Positions 21,606-32,640 of a DNA stretch of 64,000 nt are shown here, piece after piece. How positions within the stretch are numbered: the stretch's first letter is position 1; every line of letters starts with the position of its first letter. Position numbers and translations under genes: made by a program. The stretch covers positions 12,747,611-12,811,610 of the forward strand of contig CM030716.1 of assembly GCA_017979445.1 (NCBI GenBank), written 5' to 3'. The notes beneath the pieces were generated by a model that saw only the letters and a list, made by a program, of their open reading frames with translations, had not been told where the DNA came from and searched no databases. Source of the DNA: Akebia trifoliata (Eukaryota > Streptophyta > Magnoliopsida > Ranunculales > Lardizabalaceae).

Positions 21606-23096
21606 GGGAATTTGGGGTCAAACTTAACCCGATCCAAGACTATCCTTAGGTTGACTTTTTCCTCGAGTCAATCCAGTTAACTCAATGAGACTCTTAGATT
21701 AGATTAGATTTTATCCTTTCTTTCATTGGCATGTGATTAGATATATTTAATTGTTTATCTCTGTTGATTTATATGATGATTGGATGTATTTAATTTATAT
21801 AGATGGATATTCGCGAAAACACCCCGGGCGCACTTTGTCCTTTTGCACACACTCACGAGCATGCATACTAATATTTGCATCATGTCATCTCCTTATAAAC
21901 CAAGTAACCAGATTTAAGCTAACCTGGTTCTTTCGGGATACGGGGGACGCCCGTGAAAGCTACAACTTCAATACAATGCCTTCGGGTATATCAAACTGGA
22001 ACACCACATACTGCTTGACCAGGTAAAACTGGGATAGTATATCGGTGTTTCGGGCTGAAGTAACCTAAGCTTTGTCATAATCTAGTCTCAATCATATAGT
22101 AAGCCTAGAACATAGGTACGGTCCCACTAGGTCACGACTTGAATCTACCATAAGTGCTCCCGGGTTGCCTTTCTTTAATCTAACTAAAAGGTAAGTGGGT
22201 GGACTGGTCCACACCACTCAAATTGAACCCGCAATACTGGTCCAACCCAATAACATAACTGATCAAACATACCGATCAATGTCTATTTAAACTAGTTAGC
22301 CTAATTGGTAAATAGATCTCATAGATCAAAACATGGACCGATTAGACTAATTGGCTTAAAAATAGTAGATGAAGTGATTCAAGTAGAATATTCAGATCCA
22401 TTGGGTCGAATCGGCCCAAACTCAAATGGGTACATAGTCCCAAATTTTTATTGGCCAATTTAATTCAATGGACTAAATATTTTATAATCAACAAGGTTGG
22501 GATTAGTAGAAAATATATTAAAGACTGTATCGACTAGCACAACCTAGATCTTATTCTTAGAAGGTCGTACAACCCTTAATCATGGTTAAATTTTCTAAGA
22601 TTCCTAATCAATCAACAAATCATCTTCATGTCGTTTCTTGCTTAGAATGTTTTATCGGTTAGAGACTTTGAATTTAAGGGGTTAGTTTAATAAACGCTAT
22701 CAACAGGGACCTTTAGTTATAATTTGATAAAAAAAAAATTATTCTAAGGTCTGCAACAAATACTTCACTTTTGATATCATTGCTTCTAAGCTTAAGCATC
22801 CGCTATCTAGTTGGAGTCGTAAGTCCAGTCAATTAAAACGTATGTCAGTACCAAGCCAACAATCAGAAATGGCTTCAGAATCTCTCAACATTGCCTAGTT
22901 GTTCTCTGAATATCACAGTGCCTCAATTCTACCTGTTAAAAAGTGATGTCCTGAGTCCTCAGTCTATACTCAAACCTGTTGTAGGTACTTGTCTTTTATT
23001 TTTCATGAGTCATGTGATTCAGTTTGAGCTTAGTTTTTTTTCCATTCCTGTTGAGTCGAGTTAGTTTGACAAGTTTGCAATGGTGTTTGTCATCCC
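21606..23096 (+). other. A1 untranslated leader region
   Basis: No open reading frame of note. At 21905-22070 it holds a block with GGGTATATCAAACTGG and CCCGTGAAAGCTACAACTTC, also found, duplicated, in the leaders of B1 and B2. A GTTAGTTTAATAAACG tract and an ACATTGCCTAGTTGTTCTCT block near 22860-22900 precede the pol remnants, as in B2 near 58320-58360. Confidence 0.6.
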
Positions 23097-24010
23097 ATTT
23101 GAATAAAAGAAATTTTTAAATACCCCGAGCGCATTAACGAATTAACTAATAATCTTACTTTAGGAGAAGATTCTCTAATAAGGAATCCACTTCTGAATCA
23201 ATAAATTATTTGAACAAGAAGGCAAAGGTCAAGTCATTGACCTCGAAGCAAAAAAATAATTCCTAAGAAATTCATATTGGAACTAACTTATCCTCAAAGG
23301 AACACGAGGAGATGATGAATCTATTCAAAAAAATTCAAAAGACTTATTCGCATGGTCCTATGAGGATATGTAGGGTAAGCTTGGGTGTTGTCCAACACAA
23401 GATGGATATTTGCCCTTTATAAAACCAGAATGGAATCACATAATTAGAGGATAAGTTATGAAATATATCAACATTGAATTTCTCAAAATAGCTAGACACC
23501 CAGAATGGATTACTATTGAGGCAGCCATCGTCATGAAAAGGTATGAGACACATCGAGATCGATTCGAGAAATTATCATCCACACCCTCGACATGTTAAAC
23601 TTCAACTCAATTTTCTTGCAGACTACTCAGGGTTCTATGTTATGTGGCGTGAAAGGAAGTTTTTGAAATGAAAAGTTCATCCCTAAAAGTATGAATAAAA
23701 AAATCAATCGTCAGAAGTAAATTTGATTTATCATCATAAATCATTTGTGTTTTGATAAGAAAGTGAAGATGCGGGACATGCAAGTCGAAGATTTAGCCTT
23801 CAAAGAAAATCGAGCAGTGTCTCAAATCTAAAAAAAGAAAATTGTAAATCCAATAGGGAAGGTCCTTTCATCACCAAGATAAAATTGTTTGGAAAAGTTG
23901 TCAGACGTCAAATATCGTAACGACACCAAATCGAGCGGTACTATATTTAAGGAGGCCATCTTTAGTCGAACCAATTTTTTGATTACCCGTCTTAATATCT
24001 CCTTCTTCAG
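23097..24010 (+). pseudogene. A1 pol remnants (Tat-like)
   Basis: Fragments in changing frames: INELTNNLTL near 23140, then AWSYEDM at about 23346, INIEFLKIARHPEWITIEA near 23470-23525, and the integrase tail QVEDLAFKENRAVSQI near 23785 with SSGTIFKEAIF near 23930-23960. The 'WSYEDM' string is typical just before the Tat-lineage reverse transcriptase. Between it and the integrase tail only about 430 bp are left, so RT, RNase H and the integrase core are essentially deleted. The internal piece 'FLKIARHPEW' differs from what B1 and B2 have at this point. Confidence 0.65.
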
Positions 24011-24049
24011 CCCTTTGCAGTCTTTTTTTTTTTAAATTGCCTTTTTCTT

Positions 24050-24170
24050 TCTCAACCTGATCATCCAACCTAGGGGAGGGAATGTGTTCGAACTACTTTT
24101 TGGTCTGATCCCAAAAGTCTGGGGTACGTAGGCAACCTGAGAAATTACTTCAGGCCCGACCACATCAAAA
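24050..24170 (+). other. Conserved non-coding block after pol (A1 copy)
   Basis: Contains CCTAGGGGAGGGAATGTGTT, GGTCTGATCCCAAAAGTCTG, GGGTACGTAGGCAACCTGAG and ACTTCAGGCCCGACCACATC. The same block lies at the same place in B1, B2 and A2. It is kept better than the neighbouring coding remnants. Confidence 0.75.
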
Positions 24171-24439
24171 AAAAAAATTCTCTAGAAAAAGATTCGAAAA
24201 GAAAAAAAATCAAAATTGTTGTCAAAATAGGGAAGAAAATCCAAAGAAAATAATGAAACGAAACGCCACACAAGGGGCATTTGGGTTTTAAGCCTCAAGT
24301 CTTTTTTCTTTCTTAGCCAACTCCTAAGCCCACCTATGGAAGTCCTCCTAAGTACCGTATGAAAAGGTTGAGGAAAATAGCAAACAAAATCAAGCAGTCG
24401 CTCCAGAAGTTTAGAAAGAAAGAAAAAGAAAAAAAAACC

Positions 24440-24740
24440 TGCTAAGTTGAAAACCCAAAAAGACGACTTAGGCAAAAATTAAGGCAAGCTCACAAGGTTG
24501 AAAATCTGAAATGAGGGTCTTGGTAACAATTAGAGAAAAAAAAATGATAAGCTTGCTGGATCAAAATTTTGAAAAGGTGATCTAGGCAAAATTAGAGTAT
24601 GCTCGCTATATTGAAAACCTGAAATGGCAATTTAAGCAAAAATCAGAGCAATGAAAAGAAATCTGAGAATCTAAAAGGCGGTTCGAAGCAAAATATTGAA
24701 AATCCGAATGGTTAAGCTACATCAACTTCGGGGCAAACAA
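24440..24740 (+). repeat. Degenerate ~60-bp repeats (A1 copy)
   Basis: Iterations of 'GCTCGCTAGATTGAAAACCTGAAA' split by spacer words such as AAGGCGATCTAGGCAAAA. Equivalent arrays occur at 28985-29230 (B1), 49555-49830 (A2) and 60110-60250 (B2). Confidence 0.65.
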
Positions 24741-25264
24741 TACCCAGTTTGAACCAACTATAGACTCAGTGGATACTAGTATCTCGTCTATGATTAATAT
24801 GAATAGCTTCACGTCTCTAAGTGAATCGATAGGGAGAAAGAACAGAGTCTTTGATGAATTTCAAAAATAAATATTGTGTTCCAATTTCTTTGAGCCTGAC
24901 TCAAAATTTTCAATAAAAAAAAAGTCAAAATTAAAAGTTAAATCCTTATTGCACTTGCGGTAATCAAAGATTTCAAAACTTCATAACATGGGCACTTCCC
25001 TTTTTTAAAGAGTACAGTTTTCCCCCTTACACTAGGGGTATTCTTTTTCAAACGTATTCAATTATCCCCAATACGATGTTCCCTATCAATCTAGGGGCAT
25101 TTTGCTTAGAAGCTTGGTCAATTTCAACCCTAAAAGATAAGGTTAACTCTGAATTAAAGATTACCCTCTTGATAGTAATTTTTGAAAAACCCTCGAGGCT
25201 CAAAGAAAATTAAAATGTTGGCTTGACCTTCATAAATAAAGAAAAAAAATGATTCCTGTGGAAT

Positions 25265-25396
25265 GAGATTATTTCTCAGATTTTGCTCAGATACTACCGA
25301 GAGTTTTCTTGGATTTTGCTCAGACATCGCTAAGGGTTTTCTCGGATTTTGCTCAGATACCGCCGAGGATTTTTTCAGATTTTGCTCAGACGTCGC
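25265..25396 (+). repeat. Start of the GCTCAGAT minisatellite in A1
   Basis: Four units of about 35-37 bp of the type TTTTGCTCAGATACCGCCGA plus GGGTTTTCTCGGA. The array is cut at 25396 by the B1 LTR. B1 carries the same minisatellite inverted and longer. Confidence 0.8.
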
Positions 25397-25984
25397 TGAA
25401 AGCGCCCTCGATCCGGGGGGTGCGCGGATCCGCTTTTGACCCTTGAGGTTTAGGAGTCGCCACCTAGTTATTACGGTCTAGGAACCTAACTTTGACTCTA
25501 AAAGACAAATAAACTAATCTACGAAAGAAAAATACGGGTCTGGGGATCACGTTACGGGGTTGGAAGGTGTTAGGCACCAACTCCGCAAGGCCAATGCTGG
25601 TCTCTATTTATCCCAAATAAACTAACAACAAAACCTAGATAAAAAAAATAATAAAAATTTTACCTTCGATACGCAAAGATCTTATTCCCTCAAATCTGAC
25701 AAAAACTGCTCCTTGTACCGTACTCCTTGCTTTGTTCTATCTCCAGATCTAATTTCTGATCTCCGAGGCAATGTATCTCTTTCTTGGATCTGGATTCTTT
25801 GAATTTGTTATGGATTTTGGGGTGTTTTTGAAGGGCTTCTAAGTATTTTTCAAGCTAAAATTGAGGTATGGGTGTTAGGTAAGGAGTTGGGGCTCCAAAA
25901 CTAGGGTTTATAGGAGGCTAGGGAGACTTTTTGACCTACTTCTCTTAGGGTTTATGATTTGATACGAAAATAGGGTGTGAGGAA

Positions 25985-25996
25985 CCTTATTTATAG
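25985..25996 (-). promoter_or_regulatory. TATA box of the B LTR promoter (B1 3' LTR copy)
   Basis: CTATAAATAAGG on the minus strand. The same motif as CTATAAATAGGGG stands at the matching place in the other B LTRs, always between the TTGAC array and the R-U5 part. Confidence 0.7.
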
Positions 25997-26186
25997 ATTT
26001 TTTTAAAGGTTAATTTAGATAGAATTTGTTTTTAATTAGAATTCTTTTAGTTAGAGTTGTATTTTAGTTAAAATTGTTTTAGGTAGAGTTATATTTTAAT
26101 TAGAATTATTTTAGGTAGAGTTATATTTTACTTGGAACTCTAGTAAATAGAGTTATTATTTAATTAGAACTCTATTAGGATTTTGA

Positions 26187-26342
26187 CTTTTGGTCTTATT
26201 TGATTGACTTTAATATTTTGACTTTAGTCTTAATTGCTTGACTTTAAGATTTTGACTTTAGTCTTAATTGATTGACTTTAATTTTGACTTTAGTCTTACT
26301 TGATTGACTTTAATACCTTGACTTTAGTCTTTCTTGATTGAC
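26187..26342 (-). repeat. TTGAC-rich tandem array (B1 3' LTR copy)
   Basis: About five units of roughly 30 bp: TTGACTTTAGTCTTAATTGA then TTGACTTTAA. Each unit supplies two TTGACT words, the core of the W-box bound by WRKY factors. Equivalent arrays: 35655-35791, 55567-55741, 50872-51137 (inverted) and 62202-62371 (inverted). Unit number differs between copies. Confidence 0.75.
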
Positions 26343-27129
26343 TTTAATTTTTTCGAGAACCCCCCTCTATTATATATTTAATTCTTTGGACCCCTAAATG
26401 GAGGGGTCCTTGAAGAAATATCTTGGCAACCCTCAACAATTTTGCCTGAGAGCTTAATTGATTGATTTTTTTAGTTCAAATTTTTTAATTAATTTTATTA
26501 ATGTTTCACTTTAATTATTTAATATTTTATTTATTAATTTCAAAATTTTTAATTATGAAAATTATGAAATTACCATTTTACCCTCGGAGAGGACTTTTCG
26601 TGTTTTAAGTCGGTTTTTGATGTTCTAAGATGTTTTAGAATCAATTTTTCTTAAGGAATTCAATGAAAATATTGGTTTGTGTCGTTTATAAAAATTTTTG
26701 TGTGAAATGGTCGTGAACTTTATGAGGGGCATTTTCATAATTTTGTCAAATTCTGTGAAAATTGGCGAAATGATTTATTTGGTTTCGATTTGTTATTTTA
26801 TGTGTTCGAATGGGTTTTCCTAAGCGTAATGTAGGCTCTAGGGATATTTTGATGTTAGGGGTATTTGGTAATTTGATCATTTTTTAGTGATTTTTATCGT
26901 GAAACTTCTTTTTGTCTGTAAAATGATGATTTCTATGTTTCTGGAGTCGTATTTTCCTAGCGTAACGTTGTTTATAAGGTTTTGTCAGTTCGAGATACCT
27001 CATCCGGATTTCTAAAACATATCTGGTAATAAAATAAAGCAATGGAAATAACATCCATCATTGGGAATCATTGCGATCGGGTTGACGAGTTGATTAATCA
27101 GGCAGATGCAAAAATGGGGTGTCTACAGA

Positions 27130-27142
27130 TGCCCCTCTTTGG
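27130..27142 (-). promoter_or_regulatory. B1 polypurine tract
   Basis: AAAGAGGGGCATC on the minus strand immediately before the 3' LTR. Identical tract at 61550-61562 in B2 and nearly the same at about 48541-48553 in A2. Confidence 0.8.
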
Positions 27143-27424
27143 CAGAGGGTTGAAGCAAACTAGATAGCAAATCTATTTTGGTAGATAGTGCGATATCCGA
27201 ATGTAAAAGCTAGTGACAGTTCATTTTGTAGCCTGATTTAGCAATTCGTCGGTGTGTTCGGATCCTTGAGGGTAAAGCTCTCCCCGAATTAAAAGGTTGC
27301 TAGGTCATCGAGTGAGAACTCTCACTGATAGTTTCAGATCCTTGAATTTTAGAAAATTCTCCTTAACTGATGTAACAACTGTGCAAGTGTGTGACTTAAA
27401 ATCTATGATAAATTTTAAAAAGTT

Positions 27425-28275
27425 TATGTTGGAACTGAGTAAAATCTGAGCATAAAATGAATATAAATTAAGCATAAACTAAGCATAATCTGAGCATAAA
27501 TTGAGCATAATCTGAGCATAATATGAGCATAGACTGAGCATAAACTGAGCATAATTTGAATATAAACTGAGCATAATTCGGAGAAAACCCTCGGCGGCAT
27601 CTAAGCATAATTCAGAGAAAACCCTCGGCGGTAACTAAGCATAATTCCGAGAAAACCCTCGGCGGCATAATTCTGAGAAAACCCTCGGCGGCATCTAAGC
27701 ATAATTCAGAGAAAACCCTCGGCGGTAACTGAGCATAATTTTGAGAAAACTCTTGGCGGCATCTGAGCATAATTCCGAGAAAACCCCCGGCGACATCTGA
27801 GCATAATTCTGAGAAAACCCTCGACGGCATCTGAGCATAATTCCGAGAAAATCCTCAGTGGTAACTGAGCATAATTCTGAGAAAACCCTCGACGGCATCT
27901 GAGCATAGTTCCGAGAAAATCCTCGACGACATCTGAGCATAATTTCGAGAAAACCCTCGACGGTAACTAAGCATAATTCCGAGAAAGCCCTCGGCGGCAT
28001 CTAAGCATAATTCCGAGAAAACCCTCGACGGCATCTGAGCATAATTCCGAGAAAATCCTCGGCGGTAACTGAGCATAAATTCGAGAAAGCCCTCGGTGTC
28101 ATCTGAGCATAGTTCCGAGAAAACCCTAGGCGGTGGCATCTGAACATAATTCCGAGAAAACCCTCTACGGTATCTGGGCATAATTCCCAGAAAACCCTCG
28201 ACGGTATCTGGGTATAATTCCGAGAAAGCCCTCAACGGCATCTAAGCATAATTCCGAGAAAACCCTCAGCGATAT
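27425..28275 (-). repeat. 35-bp minisatellite in B1 with self-complementary units
   Basis: About 21 units of roughly 35 bp from 27567 to 28275, of the form GCATAATTCCGAGAAAACCC plus TCGGCGGCATCTGA, alternating with a 'GGTAACTGA' variant. Upstream (27425-27566) are simpler GAGCATAA(T/A)CT iterations from which it may have grown. Each unit contains CCGAGAAAACCCTCGG, a 5-bp stem around a 6-base loop. Because 35 is not a multiple of 3, long open frames appear with a 35-residue period; these are repeat artefacts, not genes. Confidence 0.9.
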
Positions 28276-28984
28276 CTGGCTGAGTAAAATTGAGACTACA
28301 GGAATAAGTCTGGGAAAGAACGATTGAAAATGAATCTAGAAAACAGGGGTTGAATCTGGAAATGAATAGATCTGAGAAAGAATGAATGCCCTATCTCCTG
28401 TGTGAGATCCAAAATACTTTTTTTTGAACCTCAAGGTTTTATCCAAAAGTTTTATGAATTTAAAACCTGAGTTTTTATTTCTTTTGAACCTCAAGAGTTT
28501 TTTGAAAAACTCTTATCAAGAGGGTAACCTTAAGTTTGGGGTTCTCATTATCTTTTAGGATTAACATTGTTCAAAAATAAAATGCCCCTAGTTTGACAAT
28601 GAACATGGCATTGAAGATAATTGAACACATCATGCAAAAATTAAAAAAATGCCCCTAGTATAAGGGGGAAAAGTTACATTAAAGAAGAAAGAAAATGCCC
28701 CTTGTATGAAGGTTTGAAGTATTTGATTACCACAAGCGCAATAAAGACTCAACTTTTAATTTTGATTAATTTTATTGAAGGTTTTGAGTTAGGCTCATGA
28801 GAACAAAATTACTTCTTTTCGAGACTCATCATAGAATTCAGCCTTATCTCCCTTGGTTCACTTGGGAAAGTAAAAAATTTAAGATTGATCGTAGACAAGA
28901 TACTTGTGGCTTCCGAGTCTGTGCCTGATTTAAGCTAAGTATTGAACTTGATTACTCGGACTTCTCGGACCGCTCTTAGCTTTT

Positions 28985-29230
28985 AACTCCCCGAAGATTT
29001 TCTTCTATTTTTCTTTGTTGCTCTCACTTTTGCCTAGATTTTTAATCTAGCAAGCTTACTTTAACTTTTGCCTATATCGCCTTTTCAGATTTTTAATCTA
29101 GCGAGCCCCTTTTTTTCTTTGCTCTAATTGTTGCCAAGATTGTCCTTTCGAATTTTCAACCTTGCGAGCTTGTCTTAATTTTTGCTTAAGTCGTCATTTT
29201 CGGGTTTTCAACTTAGCAGGCTTTTTTTAT
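28985..29230 (-). repeat. Degenerate ~60-bp repeats (B1 copy)
   Basis: Three to four units combining TTTTGCCTAGATT..., TTTTTAATCTAGC and GAGCTTG-like words, complement of the array at 24440-24740 in A1. No coding content. Confidence 0.65.
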
Positions 29231-29489
29231 TTTTTTATGGAATTGCTGTCTGATCATGTTTTGTATTTTCCCTGACTTTTCACACGGTACTTAGGAGGAC
29301 TTTTATAGGTAAGCTTAGGACTGGATATAAAAAGAAAGGAATTTTGAGGCTCAAAAACCCAAATGCCCCTTGTGTGGCATTTCCTTTTAAATTGTTTTCT
29401 TTTTCCTTAAATTGTCTTCCCCATTTTGGATTTCTTTTTCTTTTGAATTTTTTTTCTTTTTAGATTTTTTCATTGTCGGGGAATCTATT

Positions 29490-29605
29490 TTTTTATTTTG
29501 ATGTGGTCGAGCCTGAAGTAACTTCTCAGGTTGCCTACGTACCTCAGAATCTTGGGATCAGACCAAAACGTAGTTCGAATCTTCCCTCCCCTGGGTTAAG
29601 TGATC
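29490..29605 (-). other. Conserved non-coding block after pol (B1 copy)
   Basis: Contains GATGTGGTCGAGCCTGAAGT, TCTCAGGTTGCCTACGTACC and CCTCCCCTGGGTTAAGTGAT, the complement of the A1 block at 24050-24170. Confidence 0.75.
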
Positions 29606-29685
29606 GGGCTGAGAAAGAAAATGCATAATTTTTCTTTTTGAAAAAGCTGCAAAGGGGTTGAGAAAGGATATGTTGAACTGGGTAA

Positions 29686-30860
29686 CTAGGTAATATGAGG
29701 ATTGATTCGGCCAAAGATGGTCTCCTTAAATGTAGTACCGTTTGATTTGGTCAAGGTTGGTTGGTTCTGGTAATTCGATTCCATTATGATCTTGAAGCCT
29801 GATAGTTTTTTCTGATAATATTTCCTTGATGATGAACGGCCCTCCCCAATTTGGTTTGAACTCCCTCTAGAGTCAAAGATAGGTGCCCGATTCTCTTTGA
29901 GTACTAAATCCCCAACTTGCAAGTAACGGGCCTTGATTTTTTTGTCAAACGCACGGGCGACTCTTCTTTGATAAGCTTACACGTGATACAGAACTCTAAG
30001 TTATTTTTTTTTCAATCTGGTTTAGCTCTTCATACCCAATGACGAGCCTAGTTTGTTTTTAGCAATTGACTTTCCATCAAGACCTTGAGATACGGGATTT
30101 TTATTTCAACTGGTAAGACTGCTTTCAGATAATATACTATAGAGTAGGGAATAGTTCCAATAGAAGACTGTATTTGAAGTACTACACCCCCATAGTGTGA
30201 ATGGTAGCTTTTCTGACTAATCTTGGTATGATTAACAAATTTTCACGATAATTATCGTGAAACCCTTACGAGCTGCTTCAACCGCTCCATTAATCTGAGG
30301 ACGGTAGGGGGATGATCTGTGATGCCGGATCTTGAACAGAATAATGATTTAAGCTTTGAAGTACGACCCATTATCAGGGATCAGTTCAAATGGTACCCCC
30401 ATATCGACTGATAATATGTGATTTGCAACTCAATATGTAGTAAGGATAACACTGATACTATTGATATTTTCATCTCATCAAGTGAGTATCTATTCCGTGT
30501 TGAACAACACCCAAGCTTGCACCTAACACATCCTCATCGGATCACGTGAATAAGTCTTTTGAAATTTCTAAGTAAATTCATTATCCCCTCATATTTCTCT
30601 AGGGATAGGATGGTTTCTATTTGAATCTCTTTAGGAATTATTTTTGTTCCAAGGTCAATGACCTTTGCTTCCTTGATTAAACATTGAGCCTGACTCTTAT
30701 CTTCTTGCTCAGGAAAGAAATATATCCTTGAAGCCAGATTAGTAATTAATTCATTAATGCGCTCGAGGTATTCAGAAATTTCCTTTATCCAATCAAATTC
30801 AGATGGGGCGACAAATACCTCTATGACTCAACAGACTAACTCAACTCAACAGAAAAAAAG
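29686..30860 (-). pseudogene. B1 pol remnants: pre-RT part joined to integrase
   Basis: Reading the minus strand: from 30860 APSEFDWIKEISEYLERINE ... EDKSQAQCLI, then a CKLGCCSTRNRYSL-like stretch near 30520 that in frame corresponds to the 'EDMPGASLGVVQHGID' region before RT. Next, after a short A/T-rich join near 30440, comes the integrase core (...FELIPDNGSYFKA near 30400-30350, 'PYRPQING' near 30300) and the integrase tail QVGDLVLKENRAPIFD at 29922-29870. RT and RNase H are absent. Frames shift often. B2 has the same join. Confidence 0.75.
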
Positions 30861-32640
30861 AAAAAGTCGACTCGAAAAGAATATACGACCTTGCTGAAAA
30901 AAAGGGACTTGAACTAACCCAAATGACTCATGAAAACTCAAGACTACCCACAACGTACTTGATTAGGACTGAGGACTGAGACATTGCTTACAACCGGCAT
31001 GACTGGGGCACTGTGATCTTCAAAAAACAACTAGGCGATGTTGAGAAATTTTAAGGTCATTTCTGACTGTTGACTTGATATTGACGTTTACTCTAACTAA
31101 CCGGATTTACAACCCTAGCTAGACGATGGACGATTGAGCTTAGATACAATGATAACCTAGTAACCCCATCAAATGTGGATTATCAATTCCACTATTACCC
31201 CCTTGATAATATTTTAAATGAATCCTGAGATTTTATTGAATTATGTACACCAATCCATTAAACAATTCATCCATAAAAGGAAAATAATTTTATTGCACTC
31301 TTGAAAATTATTGAAAAATAATGTTTTTATTGAATAATAATTTTCACAAACATACTTTAATAATTTTTCATGCAAAAATAGATATTTTGTAAATCATTTT
31401 TTTCTTTGAAAAATATTTTTCTTCCTTTTCTTTTTTTGGAAAATATTTTCTTTTAGAAAACTTTTTTGGAAAAGCATTTCTCTTCTGGAAAACATTTTTC
31501 TTCTTTTAAAATAGGTTAAAAATCCAAATTAGAAAAAAGTTTGAATTTCATTTTGATTCAAATGGCTCGGCCCATAATGATCGTTGGATCGAAATGGACT
31601 GGGTCAAGTTTAAAATGGATTTTTTATTGGGTTGGTGTACCCAGTGATACTGTAATTTCAAATCAGGTTAAACAACAAAAAATTTATCCTTAAGGACGAA
31701 CCCGTACATTCTTGATCTCATCATTCATATACATTCATCTCATCATTCACATGCATTCTGATCTCATCATTCACATACATTCATCTCATCGTTCACATGC
31801 GTTCTGACCTTATCATTCACATACATTCATCATTCACAAGGTTCCATTCAATAAACAACCCGAGAACACCCACGATAAGTTCGAGTCGTGACCTACAGGG
31901 GAGGTTTCTAGACTCTAAGCTTACTACGTGCAATGCATTTTATCTGGCCACCCTTGCCCAAATACACCTATATACCTCTCGATACGTGGTGACTTGGTTT
32001 GATATACCGTATAGGTGATAATTTAAAACCTCAACTCACTTCTCTGAAGTAAAAAACAGTCAGTTTGATCTCCAGTTGAGAGGTGGCGCACGATGCTGAG
32101 CAAGGACCCACTTAAATACCTCTCGTCTAGAATAGGCGTAGTCTATCTCCCTTGTACAGTAGGGTACAGCGGGGCAAGATCTCGCTTAGGCACCAATTTT
32201 AACTAAGAAGTGCAATTGATATACTTGGATTATCTTTTATATACCTACGGGTATGAGTCAAGAGTTGTAGCTTTCATAAATGGTTTGGCATCCCACGAGT
32301 GGACCGACCACGTACTAGTACTACGTTGGCGATCGGGACATGTGACTGTGTGGCTCACAATAGGTCAAAGGCTCAGGTCGCTATAACCTAGGTGCATCAA
32401 TATACCTTTCAAAGTCACCTGATCAGATAGTACTGATATCCCAGTTTGATATACCCTAAGGTACGTGACTGGAGTTGTGGTTTTCATGAATGACGTCACA
32501 TCTCCAAAGAGACCGGGCCACGCACTAGTGCCACGTTGGCTATGTGGGACGTGTATACGTGCAAAATAATAAACGTGCATGTGGTGTGTGCAGAACAGGG
32601 TGGGGTGTGCCCGGGGCTTTTATTCAAATAAATGAGCCTA
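30861..32640 (-). other. B1 leader with duplicated GTATATCAAACTG block
   Basis: No gene recognised. At 32230-32575 two related ~170-bp blocks follow each other, each with a CACTAGTGC/ACTAGTACG word, a GGGATG.C/GGAGATGTGACGTCATTCAT word, ACAACTC and GGTATAT. The same pair is at 56878-57250 in B2; A1 has one block (21905-22070). CATTCACATACATTCATCTC iterations lie at 31720-31830. Conservation across families suggests a role in the RNA leader. Confidence 0.6.

Larger units (their letters stand above)
25397..27129 (-). repeat. B1 3' LTR
   Basis: Plus-strand ends are TGAAAGCGCCCTCGATCC and ...AAATGGGGTGTCTACA. Aligns along its length with 34921-36570, 54800-56528 (same strand) and, inverted, with 50252-51981 and 61563-63198. 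Carries a TATA box at 25985-25996 and a TTGAC-rich array at 26187-26342. Confidence 0.92.

Noticed and set aside
27612..28241. Several long overlapping open frames with repeated RGFSRNYAQ / RVFSELC peptides
   Set aside because: They follow the 35-bp repeat period in all frames and lie in a non-coding part of B1; no start context or homologue.
27567..28275. Regularly spaced repeats that could suggest a CRISPR-like array
   Set aside because: Units are contiguous with no unique spacers, in a plant retrotransposon; it is a minisatellite.
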